Source of the DNA: Megachile rotundata
Taxonomy: Eukaryota > Arthropoda > Insecta > Hymenoptera > Megachilidae
Direction: 5' to 3'
Length of the DNA stretch: 64,000 bases
Assembly: GCF_050947335.1 (NCBI RefSeq)
Contig: NC_134988.1
Coordinates: 2,790,001-2,854,000 of the forward strand
Below, piece after piece: positions 1 through 10,572 of this stretch. The position numbers were made by a program, and so were the translations under genes. Below the pieces are notes generated by a model. That model saw only the letters and a list, made by a program, of their open reading frames with translations, had not been told where the DNA came from and did not search any database. Positions within the stretch are counted from its first letter, which is position 1. Each line of letters opens with the position of its first letter.

Positions 1-168
1 TGCACCATTTTCCTAGGGCTACTTCCCCTCACGAGGAGCAGAGTGCCATCGGCGTAACATACGGGTATGGCTCCCAAATCTTCAATAAAATTTAGTATAC
101 TGTTATACGCTATATTCCACATTAGGGGCCCTAGAATGGAGCCCTGCGGAACCCCACGGCGACGACTT
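1..168 (-). pseudogene. Fragment of a non-LTR retrotransposon reverse transcriptase (R1-like)
   Basis: Read on the minus strand, this stretch encodes RT motifs GVPQGSILGP, then a WNI block, then a catalytic-box region reading YADG. The usual box is YADD, so the second catalytic aspartate is replaced by glycine. The fragment begins outside the window and stops abruptly at the GTACAAA-rich repeat that follows. The LWN/MWN residue pattern after the GP suggests the R1 clade, but the piece is too short to be sure. It is a dead copy: truncated on both sides and altered at the active site. Confidence 0.7.
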
Positions 169-179
169 AGCCCTAGGGA

Positions 180-575
180 ATTTTTTCAAAAGGCGGTACA
201 AATGTACCCCTTGAGGTACAAACGAAAGTGAAGGTGGTACAAACCCCTACAGGCGAAGAGGAAGGAGCACCACCAAGAAGATTTAAAAAATTCCAAAATT
301 GACGAAGGTACCTCTAGGGAATTCTTTCAAAAGCCGGTACAAACAAACTCTTTGAAGTACAAACGAAAGTAAAGGTGGTACAAACCTCTACAAACATTCC
401 TTTTTATGATGGCGTTGAAAGAAATAAAACATGTTCAAGTGAGGTGCTGGGGTATTTTCACCCTCTTTTCACCCCTTAGGGTACAAACGAAAAGAAATAT
501 GGTACAAACGGGTACAAACGAAGCCGAATACGATACAATTGAAAGAATTAAAATTTTTGAAAGTCGGGTGCCAGG
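180..575. repeat. Dispersed repeat rich in GTACAAA words, copy A
   Basis: The word GTACAAA occurs about ten times here, usually as GGTACAAACG, with recurring phrases about equal to TTTGAGGTACAAACGAAAGT and AAGGTGGTACAAAC. Two internal copies follow one another (about 187-265 and 310-400), then a third block to about 575 ending AAATTTTTGAAAGTCGGGTG. The same phrases in the same order recur at 3700-3832. No coding potential is evident; the family is not one I recognise. Confidence 0.6.
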
Positions 576-849
576 TTCAGGTAGATCTCGAGAGAAGAAT
601 GTTTTTCCAAGGTCTGTAGAAGAATGCCCTTTTTCCGTTCCGCGAGGTTTCCTAGTCCCCGCGAAATTTAAGGCCCCAGGGTTATTTTACGGTCCGGACG
701 TCACAGCGTCAGGCCTCTATCCCGTGGTGGTCATCGTAGGACGGCCATGTGCCCGTTATCTCTGCTTTATTGGGGTGGGTCACTAGGAATTTTCTAACAC
801 GATACATAAATTCTTACTGCTAGTACCCGATATTACAACAAACAAAAAA

Positions 850-852
<3 letters not shown>
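576..852. other. Interval without recognisable gene
   Basis: An open frame runs through 406-786 on the plus strand but it crosses the GTACAAA repeat, has no family resemblance and starts inside the repeat, so it is not taken as a gene. Nothing else is recognised. Confidence 0.4.

Positions 853-900
<48 letters not shown>
853..900. repeat. (TA)n microsatellite
   Basis: Uninterrupted TA dinucleotides for about 48 bases, following an A-run. Confidence 0.95.
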
Positions 901-903
<3 letters not shown>

Positions 904-1029
904 TTACGTAAATCCCGCTTGATAACGATCTGGAAATCGAACCTCCTACCGGACCGTAACGTATGTATGTCTGTCGGCATTACTATCGATTGGTCTGTAT
1001 CATCACCTCGTCATCAATTACTTGTGGGT

Positions 1030-2110
1030 TACGTCCACTAATGTTTTCATTTCTAATAAACGTGGACTTTAACCTATCGATTGAGACGGTAGACTCCTAC
1101 TCTCTCATTTCAACCACAAATGTCTTGTCTCCGCGCTTAATTACCCTAAACGTCCCGATGTACGGTGGGTGCAACGAACCCTTGACTGCGTCGTGTCGTA
1201 AAAATACAAAAGGGCACGTCGACAGCTCCTTAAACACGAAAGTTTTGTTTGTGCCATGGCGCGACGCAGATGATGGTTTTCAGCCCGCAAAATGTCTTCG
1301 TAGCCGAAAACTGTCTGCGTATTTTTCTTGCCCGCAACAAAAAATTCGCCCGGTAAACGTACGTCCGTACCGTAAACGAGTTCCGCTGACGTGATTTTTA
1401 AATCTTCTTTATATGCTGTACGAATGCCAAGTAAGACAATTGGTAATACTTCAACCTAATTAACTGTCTCATGACATTTTATCGCTGCTTTTATCTGCTG
1501 ATGTAACCTCTCTACCATCCCATTTGCTTGAGGATGATAGGAAGTCATTCGGAGATGAAACGCACCGATTAAACGCAATAGTTCACTAAACAGATTCGAT
1601 TCGAATTGACGCCCTCGATCTGACGTAATTTTTAACGGTACTCCAAGACGTGCAACCCACGAATTATTAAACATGTTTGCGACCGTTTCCGCATTAATTT
1701 GCACGATCGTAATAGCCTCAGGCCAACGAGAAAATCTATCGACGCACGTTAGCAAATACCGAAAACCTTGCGATACAGGTAACGGTCCAACTATATCGAT
1801 ATGCACATGCTCAAATCTTTCGGTGGAACTGTCGAAGCTGCCGACGGGTGTTACTACATGCCTCGTAATTTTTAACCACTGACACGCAACGCAATGCCTC
1901 GCCCAATCGCGGTAATCCTTATTTGCTGAAGGCCATACAAACCGCTTGGTAATTAATTTTTGCGTTGCAGGAACCAGGGTGAGAAAGTCCATGCAACGAA
2001 TCGAAAACTACACATCTCAACGACAACGGAACGAAAGGTCTTGCCGCTTTGCCCGATGTGTTGCAAAATACACTGCTTAAAAGATATATGGCATACAAAA
2101 ATTTTAAGCA
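1030..2110 (-). pseudogene. Ty3/gypsy pol 3' fragment (integrase and C-terminal tail)
   Basis: On the minus strand an open stretch at 1992-1456 encodes integrase: the second half of the HHCC zinc finger (CVACQW), the core DIVGPLP with its aspartate, [21 protein letters not shown] and [16 protein letters not shown], giving the DDE triad. Upstream (1993-2110) the sequence continues in another frame with the HGLSHPGS part of the zinc finger, so there is a frameshift near 1985. Downstream (1030-1455) the tail is readable in pieces: an RHDAVKGS-HPPY block, then a stop, then VSIDRLK. The order and wording match the gypsy pol at 61590-63998, so both belong to one lineage. RT and protease are missing. 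It is an old truncated copy. Confidence 0.9.
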
Positions 2111-2119
2111 AAAATTGGC

Positions 2120-3210
2120 CAAATTTGACTGATGATAACTCCGTGAAAAGTCATCGCAAAGTTATGCTCTATTTCTTAAATTAGAACTTGAGATCTCTAC
2201 TTTAAGACCCTCCCGTTTGATTTTAGATTTGATGCATCCGTACCACTATAACACCGTAAATGTGAGATCATGTTTGCAATATTGAAAATTACAAAGTTTG
2301 ACGAAATGCATACAGTTGCCACATTTTTTTTGGTGATACTGTTTACAGCAGTATAAAGTCCAAACCTTCATCTTTAATTTCGACCATGACAGTCGCGCCA
2401 GCCATCTCCTTGGACTTTTTTATACAGTATTTATTGTCATAGTGTAACGTAGGTCGGAAATAAAAACTCTCACTATGAGAGAAATTACTATATACAGTAC
2501 ACTATTCTCTTCATAAGGGACTGTTGGATTATTTGTTTAATAAAAAGCAATCCATATGTAAATTTCACAGCGTAAATAGTTTATAACCACATAAACAATT
2601 CGAGGTATTTCTATAGATTTTTCTTTAATCTAGTTTTTTGTTACATCACTTCAGCGTTAATTTGATTAACTCAGATCTTCTATGTACAGTAGAAATAATA
2701 AAGAAACGTTTTATATGATTACATTAGTACGTAAAGAATTAGTTCTTGAACCTATTTCCAATAGGGATCGTTCACATGATGCCAGTAAGCCATATTAGTA
2801 ACATAGCTTAGTAAATAGCCCATATTTTTGCATTTCTTACTTTGCCTGTACTAGATCTGTCGTTAAAAAGGGAGGCAAGAAACGAAAGTAACTATTTTCT
2901 CTTTCTAACAGGCCTAATATAAGCAAGGTAAGAACTATAAAACTTCGAATACTTTCTAGCAGGCGTTACTAGCACGGCTTTTTGGCATAATGTAAAGGGT
3001 CCCTAGTGTGGCTTCAAATCTGAAGTTTCAAATTTATAAAATTATTACCATATTGTCTGTAATGAGCCGAATGTAGAAAAGTCTAGCGACATAAAAAAAA
3101 ATAGAATCTGGGGTTCGAGACGATCAGCAAACCTGAAAGGTCACGTTCGAGTTCACTCTTTTAAATTCAAAAATTAAAATTCTTTATTTTTTGTTTTTCG
3201 TTAATGAAAT
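2120..3210. other. AT-rich interval without recognisable gene
   Basis: No coding region is evident. A short inverted match lies around 2345-2425 (CAGTATAAAGTCC against a TTGGACTTTTTTATACAGTA stretch), which may be the remains of a small inverted-repeat element. Confidence 0.4.
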
Positions 3211-3454
3211 GTGTACCATTGTGTTCGCCTCGTTTTTCTGACTAAAATAATACTAAACACGATATAATTACGATTATAAATACTTGTATAGCGAGCTCAT
3301 ACGAGGAATTCGTATCTCCGCCGTAAATGTAAAGTTCGTTTTAAATGTAAAAGTCTGTAAAGTCTATGGTTTACTACACAAGTTATTATGATAGTAAATT
3401 TATCGTGTTTGGTGTCATTGTAATCAGCAAAACGAGGCTAACAAAATGGTAACA
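3211..3454. repeat. Short inverted-repeat (MITE-like) element
   Basis: Left arm 3211-3265 (GTACCATTGTGTTCGCCTCG then a TCTGA and CTAAACACGATA block) is matched in reverse complement by right arm 3401-3454 (TATCGTGTTTGG ... AACGAGGCTAACAAAATGGT). Arms are about 54 bases with several mismatches, separated by about 135 AT-rich bases. No coding capacity. This is the shape of a small non-autonomous DNA transposon; no target duplication could be settled. Confidence 0.65.
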
Positions 3455-3699
3455 GCTTCACGAAAAAATAATAAGAAATAAGAAAACTACAACGTTCTCT
3501 TTTGTTTGCACTAGTACGAGTCTCACCAATATCCGATCTTCGTCAGCTCCGTAAACGATTACGTTTAAGAATTGATTGATTCGGAAGGGGATCCAACCAG
3601 TAGTGGAGATAGTGGAGAAATTCTTATTTTAATGCTACAGATTTTTTCACACTTATGGAGAGAACACTGTATATGTAAAATGACGGACTAAGCCTATAT

Positions 3700-3832
3700 A
3701 TATTTTTTCAAAGGCCGGTACAAACGAACACTTTGAGGTACAAATAAAAGTGAAGGTGGTACAAACGGGTACAAACGAATAGAAATACGATCGAATTGAA
3801 GAAATAAAATTTTTGAAAGTCGGGTGGGTCAA
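3700..3832. repeat. GTACAAA-rich dispersed repeat, copy B
   Basis: Carries the same ordered phrases as copy A at 180-575: a GGCCGGTACAAACGAA start, a TTTGAGGTACAAA phrase, AAGGTGGTACAAACGGG, and the ending AAATTTTTGAAAGTCGGGTG. The two copies are in the same orientation. Confidence 0.6.
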
Positions 3833-4100
3833 CGCACGGCCGAGCGGAAAGAAACGGTATACAACAAATGACGATCGAATTCCGCGTAGTTTTCGCTCGG
3901 TACCGTTTGGGTGTCCCCGTCGGCCTTCGTGATCGCGTCGTGCAGTACGCTGGTGGGACTACTTCTCTAATTGCGTATATAACACTTCCCCTACTTATGA
4001 ATAAAAATCCTCGTGTAAAATAAAAAAACTATAGGTAAACGCAATGTTTTGCAATTATCTCTTTTCTAGTAAATAATAATCCTCGAAACGCTTCGGTAAG
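3833..4100. other. Possible LTR remnant downstream of decayed gypsy
   Basis: A moderately GC-rich stretch (3833-3960) followed by AATAAA near 4000 and an A-rich run. It lies 3' of a minus-strand gypsy, where an LTR would be expected, but no TG...CA boundary pair or second copy was found. Confidence 0.25.
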
Positions 4101-4131
4101 TTTTTCGTACGTTGAGGACGTGTATTTGTAT

Positions 4132-5213
4132 TTATAGGTGTACTTTCTGTAATCGGCTCAGGGGAGTGTTGAGGAGTGGATGTAAGGAATGAACTTTGTT
4201 TTCTAATGTAGCTTGTGAAACTTGTTCTGCTGTAATCGGCAATGTATTGAATGTAGCATTGTGGAATTCGTCAATTGTATCACATTCGTATGTATCGGTA
4301 GCTGGAACTAGAAGTCTAGATAAGCAATCCGCATTTGCATGTAATTCTGACTTTCTATAGTGTATATCATAATTAAAACTTTGTAAATATAACGCGTAAT
4401 GCTGCATTCTCGTGGCTGTGAATACTGGCGAACTCTTTACGGGTGAAAATATTTGTGTAATGGTCTGTAATTGTAATTAATGGAAAGATGGTTTAGATCC
4501 CTGTAAATATTGGTAAAACTTTTTAATCCCGAAAATTATTGCAAATGCCTCTTTGTCGATTTGTGCATAGGCCTGTTGCGTTTTTGATAATGTCCTTGAC
4601 GCGTATTGTATAGCTTTTTCTGAACCGTCCGGAAAAATATGCGAAAGAACTGCTCCGACTTCGTATGGGCTTGCATCTGTCGCTAATGTAACTGGAAGGT
4701 TAGGGTCGAAATGTACTAAACCTCGCGGGCTTGTAAAAGCCTTCTTTGCGGCTTAAAAACTTTTTTCGCAGTCGTGAGACCATTCATACTTTACTTCCTT
4801 TTGTAACAATGTATTCAATGGTTTCAAAATTGAACTTAAATTCGGAATGAATCGATCATAGTAATATACCATTCCCAGAAAACTCCTTAATTCTGTAATA
4901 TTTGTGTGTTTTTGCATATTATTAATTGCTTCTATTTTATCTGGTGCTTTATGTATGTCGCTTTTATTAATTATGTAACCACAATATTCTATTTGATCTG
5001 TGAAGAACTCGCTTTTATCTACATTAACCCATATATTGTATTTTTGTAATCGCGCGAAGACTTGTCGTAATTTTTGTAAATGGTCTCTCGAATCTACACC
5101 TGCAATACGTACGTCATCCAAAAATACTACGACACCCGGAATGTCTTTTAAAATATTTTCGATTGTGGGTTGCCATATCGCTGGCTCTGATGCTACCCCG
5201 TACATTAGTCGTA
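4132..5213 (-). pseudogene. Gypsy pol: RT palm 3' half and RNase H, broken
   Basis: Minus-strand reading from 5205 to 4753 encodes the distal RT: GVASEPAIWQ, then the catalytic box as VVFLDDVRIAG (FLDD where active elements read YLDD or FLDD), then KCEF-like VDKSEFF, EYCGYII and the FLGMVYYYDRFIPNLSS connection block. From 4750 to 4132 RNase H is readable only in pieces (a QHYALYLQSFNYDIHYRK block and NADCLSRL), with stops and shifts around 4410-4750. The wording fits the K02A2.6-like group of Ty3/gypsy elements. Pol is interrupted upstream by an LTR-like insertion at 5214-5652. Confidence 0.88.
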
Positions 5214-5652
5214 TGGGATAAAGACTCGGCAGGGAAAAATAGCAAGACTACTTTTCCACCTTTAACTTTCCGTTTTATTTCACAAGAGTGGTCTACGACC
5301 GTACTCTATGACTCGCAGTGATGAACTGACTTTTGTCCTTAAAACATTCTCCCCCACACATCCTGATGCATTCTAACTCGGAATCATTCTTTCCTCTTCC
5401 AAACCGAATCACTCTCACTCTAAACCAATCATTCAACGATACACGCGTATTTCTCAGGCATTTCTCGAACTCGGATACCCAACGCGACACTCGACTTGAT
5501 GATCCAAACATCCTCTCGCAAACGCTATGCAGCATTCACTCGGACTCAGGCAAACAATTCGTTAACGCATCTCATTCACACCCAAAACCTTAAGACTAAA
5601 CTAAATATAATAAATTAAGCAGGGACGTGGCGACCGCTTAATCGACGCCACA
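5214..5652. mobile_element. LTR-like insertion splitting the gypsy RT
   Basis: The RT frame on the minus strand stops at HKGLHKPTRL (about 5660) and resumes at RLMYGVAS (about 5213). The 439 bases between read TGTGGCG...TCCCA on the minus strand, so they start TG and end CA like an LTR. The flanks are GTCGTA (left) and GTCGCG (right), a possible decayed target duplication. Frames open on both strands inside have no family resemblance. A solo LTR is the simplest reading; no second copy exists in the window to prove it. Confidence 0.5.
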
Positions 5653-6204
5653 GTCGCGTCGGTTTGTGAAGTCCTTTGTGCGTATTGATTGTAAGTAATT
5701 CGCGGTCCTCCGGTCGTATTTCTAACTGTAAGTATGCTTGTAATAAATCAATTTTTGAAAATACCGTATCGCCCGCCATTTGTGTTAAGAGTTCATCTGG
5801 CGTCGGTAACGGGTGCTTGTAGATCTTTAATCTCGGATTTAGTGTAACGCTGTAATCCCCGCATAAACGTATTGCGCCATTCTTCTTTAGAATGGGCACG
5901 ATAGGTGTAGCCCATTCCGCGCAATCCTGTATTTACCAATTCCTGTATTTACCAGTTTCTCAAGCTCTTCCTCGACTTGAGCACGTAGGCGAAACGGTAT
6001 GGGTTTGCAAAATATCGGACGAACGTTGTCTTTTAGTTTTAATCGCGCTTGTATTTTCGAAATTTTCGACACTGTTGGATTTGTAATTTTTTTGAACTCC
6101 CATAATAATCTCTGCAATTCGGCTTTCTCCATAATCTGCAATGAGTATATTGACTGTAAAATATTTGCAAAATTTTGTATTTTGTAATGATCTTTCATCT
6201 GCAA
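5653..6204 (-). pseudogene. Gypsy pol: RT N-terminal half
   Basis: Two overlapping minus-strand readings, 6204-5887 and 5899-5615, together cover the start of RT. The first has the RPIFCKPIPFRLR linker before RT, the second PILKKNGAIRLCGDYSVTLN with the fingers-domain GDY, HPLPTPDELL, then FSKIDLLQAYLQLEI with the first catalytic aspartate of RT. A frameshift near 5895 separates them (normal elements read VPVLK at this junction). Belongs to the same element as 4132-5213 and the gag at 6600-7144. Confidence 0.87.
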
Positions 6205-6207
6205 TAT

Positions 6208-6430
6208 CTACTCTCTACCGAGTTCGCGATTTTGCGTAGTAATGTAAATGTTTAATTTACGCAAAGTCTCACCGCTCCTTACCTTAACAGTTATATATCC
6301 TAACACGCGTATCTGTGCTTTACAGAAAGATATTAAATGTAAATCTGTCTTTTGTATTCGCGCGCCCGCAAACAATCTTTTCGCGTCGCTTTCTGACATT
6401 AAAGTAACGGCGGCGCCACTATCTATTTCG
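6208..6430 (-). pseudogene. Gypsy aspartic protease region, decayed
   Basis: Minus-strand frame with DIDSGAA-like remains around 6400-6430 (reading backwards from the zinc-knuckle region an EIDSGAAVT-like stretch precedes MSESDAKRLF), then RVLGYITVKVR and LNIYI, which is where the protease flap and C-terminal strands fall in K02A2.6-like elements. A stop sits between this piece and the knuckle-bearing piece upstream. The identification rests on position and order more than on an intact catalytic triad. Confidence 0.6.
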
Positions 6431-6432
6431 AA

Positions 6433-7147
6433 TCATACTTGTTTGTTATTTACATTAAGCGTAACGTATATTTTCTTGCGAAATTGCGTATGTTCCTGTA
6501 CTGAAAGTATTTCGCTCGTCGTTTCCCTGTAATCTACTGTATTCGTTGGAAATGATTTCGCTTTGCAAACTTTTTTTACATGCCCTGCTTTCCCGCGCTT
6601 TAAGCATTTGATGGATCTATCCATCTTACACGCGAACGCGTAATGATCTTTACCGCATCTATAGCAACGATCAAATGACTATCGCGCCTCGATTCGCGCC
6701 TATCTTCACACTCGTTATTCGCGCCATTTTTCGAAAATTTCCCGCGTTCAAATTTCTTTGTATTAAATTTTGCTAAATGGCACCTTCTTCGTTGCTGCTC
6801 CAACAGCTACGACTGTTTCCTCTCCTCGAAGCTGCTTCGTGCTCTATCAACTCCATCATGGTTGCAATTTGTATCGTCTTTTCCAGGTCCTGATCCGCCA
6901 TTCCTAGAATCCTATTCTGGATCCTCTTGTTTCGCAGGTCACATATGAAGCAATTTTGTAGCATTGTGTGTGCATACTGTCCCAATTTGCAATTTAGCGA
7001 CAGCTTGTGTAAGGTAGCTAGAAAATATCGTGCTGATTCTCCTTCCTGCTGCTTCCTTTGCACTAATTTGTAATTTTCCGCTACTACCAGTGGTTTTGGT
7101 TCGTAAAATTCTTTTAATTTTTCTTTAATTTCACTGTACGTCAACTC
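6433..7147 (-). pseudogene. Gypsy gag with zinc knuckles, frameshifted
   Basis: Minus-strand 7144-6773 encodes a gag capsid part (YSEIKEKLKEFYEPKP, RKQQEGESARYF, LRNKRIQNRIL), the familiar gag wording of K02A2.6-like gypsy elements. After a frameshift near 6790 the nucleocapsid follows: one knuckle CYRCGKDHYAFAC at about 6630-6675, one residue shorter than the canonical CX2CX4HX4C, and a second CLKRGKAGHVKKVC at about 6560-6605 in which the second cysteine is arginine. Both knuckles are therefore damaged. The 5' LTR was not identified beyond 7147. Confidence 0.85.
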
Positions 7148-8125
7148 TTACGGGTCCGCCGGTGCGAGCCGGTCTGCAAGCACGTTAAGGGTTAAAACCA
7201 CTCTAGAGCCCGAAAAAAGGCCCAAATTTGACAATTTATTTTGGACGAACGATAGACGGAAAAGAGTTTCTTTTCAGAAGATTTATTTAACACATATTGA
7301 AATACAACAAAATAATTTTTTTTGTTATTTTCGTACAAAATGGAGGCGACAGAACCGATCGGCAAAAACAGCTTTAGTGAAAACATTGCCACGGGAGGAC
7401 GGATTTCGCGTTATGTATGAGTCGTGGAATAAAAAATTAAAAGAATTTATAATCTGTATACAATTGACTTTCGAATTAAAGTCAAAGTTGGTAGAATCAA
7501 TTTTTGTAGAAGTTCTGCGTTTTTTAAGAAATGAATCGACTTTTTGCATGAAAAATGAGCACTAAATTGTTTATACAAAAAAAATTTGCATTCAATCAAA
7601 AAACGGCTACGTACTTCCAAAAGACAATATTGTTGTGAAGCTATTGTAAAAATTTAAATTCAATCCATGCAATAGTCACCGTGAAATCCGTCCTGCCAGT
7701 ATGAAGAAACTGATTTCGAGAAAAACGCATCTAAAGTTTTATGAACATTTTAATCCTTAAATTCTCTGTTCACCGCTGTTATGTGCGCGACTTAAACACG
7801 ATTATTTTTATATATCGCGAGTGAAAATAGTGCAATTTAAGGGTGAAATTTACCCTCGAAGAAGGACTTGCGCGAATACGTGGTCGTGCGACATGTCGAA
7901 GTTGCGAGAGAAAGTCGCAGAAATTAAATAAATTAAATAATATAAATGTCAGTAGGGATTTAGAGTGCGGGGAAAGGGCGAATGAGGCATGTTGAATGCA
8001 CGCGGTGATTAGTTTTGGCTATTTTCGTATTTTCGTGATTTGATAGTAAATAAATAATAGCGTCGGTCGAGCAAACTTCGATATATCGAACGAATACGTG
8101 GGCATCTCTGCGCCAGGGAAAGTGT
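7148..8125. other. AT-rich interval, no gene; a distant inverted pair
   Basis: No coding region recognised. The words GGAGGACGGATTTCGCG (about 7386-7402) and its near reverse complement CGTGAAATCCGTCCTGCC (about 7680-7697) could be ends of a 310-base inverted-repeat element with an AT-rich middle. A palindromic TTGACTTT...AAAGTCAA lies at about 7462-7487. Confidence 0.35.
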
Positions 8126-8129
8126 AGAG

Positions 8130-8400
8130 CGTACAGGCCGGTTCGCAAACATCCAACATGGCGGAGGAAGGATCGCCGCAAGCGCATGGAGAGCGCCCCT
8201 TAAGGACGAAGCCTAAGGATAAAGCGGAGACACGCGGCAACAAGCAAGATGGCAGAGGAAGGATCGCCGCAAGTGCATGGAGAGCTGTCCTTAGGGGAGA
8301 AGCCTAAGGGTGAAGCGGAGGCACGCGGCAACAAGCAAGATGGCGGAGACATGGCGCGTTTTTCAAATGGCAAGCGGATAGGTTGAAGCAAGAAGACAGT
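8130..8400. repeat. 91-bp tandem duplication, purine-rich
   Basis: A unit beginning ATGGCGGAGGAAGGATCGCC occurs at about 8158 and again at about 8249 (period 91), and a diverged third copy occurs at about 8798. Each unit continues with a GGAGAGC...CCTTA and an AAGCCTAAGG phrase and a CACGCGGCAACAAGCAAGATGG phrase. Open frames on both strands here simply reflect the repeat. Confidence 0.7.
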
Positions 8401-8454
8401 GAGGAGGAGAAGAGGAAGAGGCGAGACAACACGGAACGAAGTGAAGAAAAGAAG

Positions 8455-8600
8455 TAATTAATTAATAAATAAATGAAGTGAATGAGATTAATAATAATAA
8501 TATTAATTAATTAATAATTAACTAATCAATTATTGATAAATGGTGAAGTGATTAGTAGATTAATAAATAAATAATAAATAATTAACAGATAGGCAATTAA
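8455..8600. repeat. AATA/TTAA simple-sequence tract
   Basis: About 145 bases composed almost only of TAAT, AATA and ATTA words with single GTGA interruptions, sandwiched between purine-rich GC-richer blocks. Confidence 0.75.
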
Positions 8601-8689
8601 TTCAGTGTAGTGTTGAGAAAGTGTTATGGGAGTGCAGTGAAGTGCTGTGAGTGTTGCGGGTACAGGGGAATATACGTGAAAAAAGCGGG

Positions 8690-9290
8690 AAAATGGCGGA
8701 AAAGTGTCGCGAGTACAGCGGAAAACGCTCCAGTGCCCTGGAAACTCCGAAGTCACAACGATGGTGGAGCAAAGGGGCCGGATCGAGAATATCCAGCATG
8801 GCGGAGGAAGGAACGCTGCAAGCGCTTGGAGAGCAGTCCTAAAGGGTGAAGCGAAAGGATGCGGCAGCAAGTAAGATTGCGGAGGCATGGCGTGCTTTTC
8901 AAACGGCAAGAGGAGGGGAAGAAGCGAGAAGACAGCGAGAGGGAGAAGAGGAAGAGCAGGAGTGGAAGAGGCGGAGAAACAAAACAGAGACATGACCGAT
9001 CAAACGACTCAAATCTGCAAGGGAGGAAACCGGTGTCAGCCTGGTCATAGCACCATGGGGGGGGGGCACAAACGGGGACCGACGGAGCGGGGGAGGTAAG
9101 GGAGAGAGGCCAAATTGAGCCATGCACCCTTCTGATCAACTGTTAATTCAGCAAGGAACTCAGTCGTCAGCTTGGTCATGGCACCATTAGGGGGCGACAA
9201 TGGGGACCGAGCGGGATCGGCGGGAGAGAGGAAGGAGAAACTACATCGTTCGGGGAAATAGAGACTGAAGTATAAGGTTAGGGGCCATAT
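8690..9290. repeat. Purine-rich repeat block with duplicated segments
   Basis: Contains the third, diverged copy of the 91-bp unit (about 8770-8880) preceded, as in the first copy, by a GGCCGG...ATCCA phrase. Farther on, a CAGCCTGGTCATAGCACCAT phrase at about 9036 recurs as CAGCTTGGTCATGGCACCAT at about 9160, each followed by a G-run, ACGGGGACCGA or ATGGGGACCGA. It resembles an untranslated leader or LTR of a retroelement, but no boundaries were found. Confidence 0.5.
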
Positions 9291-9589
9291 TAGTTAAACA
9301 TAGAGACGTTAATAATTGCGTAAAGCTACGGGAAATTTTTAATTTTTGAGGGGGGAAATTAGGCTAACATATACGCGATATCGAGCATTAGCAATTTAGT
9401 AGGTGTGATGTGGTGGAGAGAGGTCGCGGTTTTAGGACCGCATGCTCGGACACGATGGGAGGCGGTAGCAGGTGGTGTTACAGGATGAAGCTGGAAGCTG
9501 GAGCGCTTCCCCGAGGAACTTGACGAAACCACCTGGGCCAAGAGCCACCGCGCAAGGCCATCCTCTCTCTGCATTCAGAGCATACGCGG

Positions 9590-9880
9590 AAGACGGGGTT
9601 CAGTCTCTTTTTTTTTTTCAACTAACGCAAGCAACGGCCTAGTGCGAGTGAAACATATCCAAGGACGATGAAGCTCGTTGAATTACCGCCACCCCTCACC
9701 CCCCGGGGGGTGGGAGCGGGAAACAGTTTTAGTGGGTATGCGTGGAAACCGCCCCCACTAGGGGAGCGCCGGAAGTGTGAGTCTTTCCACACTACCTAGG
9801 CTATCTTCCCAGGTGTCCGTAATAGGATTTCTGTCTTCCTTAAACAAAAAAAAAAGAAAAACAAAAAAAAAAGATAGTAG
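9590..9880 (+). mobile_element. Candidate 3' tail of a non-LTR retrotransposon with poly(A)
   Basis: A GC-rich stretch with stem-like blocks (CCCCCCGGGGGG at about 9698-9709, AAACCGCCCCCACTAGGGG at about 9748-9767) runs into an interrupted A-rich tract at 9844-9872. A structured untranslated region ending in an A-tract is typical of LINE 3' ends. No coding sequence of the element is present upstream, as expected for a 5'-truncated copy. Assignment is inference. Confidence 0.4.
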
Positions 9881-9899
9881 ATTCTTTGCTGTGATCTTC

Positions 9900-10560
9900 T
9901 TCACAGGTATATCAATAGGTAATAATGATACTTAACTTCGCGGATAACTGGTTGCGGAATAGGAGCTAGACAGGGCAGGTATAGGGTGCGTAGAATCTTA
10001 CGTAATTGGTGTCTACGACCTCCTCGTCTTTGTCTCCCTATGAGCCGACTAAAAATGCAAAGGCATCAAACACATCATGTGCGCACCGTGTGGCTATGTC
10101 TCGCACCACCGTGGCGATGTGGATTACCTATCTCAACTTCGCAGGATAATGGATCTCGTGCGGCTATGTCTCGCACCACCAGATCCAGCGTAATCGAGTA
10201 TACGTATTTTAAATAATCAAAAGCTCGTAAAGAAATCTCGGGTTTATGGGAAATGATTAAAGGCGAATATAACTAAATATAAAATATATTCAATACTAAA
10301 GATGATGTCGGAATATAAACTGATACAAATGAACTTAGAATTGTAATATAAATGAAACGTGTAATTTGGAATTGGTAGGAAATGGGTGGAATTAGGATGG
10401 GAACTAGCAGAGACCAGCACGAGGGGATTGAACCCTGTGATTAGTCCGACTGCTACTGCTCGCGAAGCTACTCGAACTGCGCTTTTTATATAGCCCGATG
10501 GTGTCAGAAGAAAAGATAAATGGAGATTAGTTAAGATCTGTTATTGTCTGGAAATTGCGT
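9900..10560. repeat. Repeat-derived interval with a duplicated 17-bp core
   Basis: The words GTGTGGCTATGTCTCGCACC (about 10089) and GTGCGGCTATGTCTCGCACC (about 10158) form a direct repeat 70 bases apart. A CTTCGCGGATAA phrase near 9935 and CTTCGCAGGATAA near 10138 form another. A TTTTTATATAG near 10480 could be a TATA motif. No coding region recognised; probably an LTR or MITE remnant. Confidence 0.35.
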
Positions 10561-10572
10561 GATGTTTAGGTT

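Noticed and set aside
918..945. T-arm-like GGTTCGATTTCC on the minus strand as a tRNA
   Set aside because: Flanking bases do not form the T stem and no anticodon or acceptor arms fit.
8526..9139. Long minus-strand frames rich in P, S and L
   Set aside because: They are the complement of purine-rich tandem repeats.
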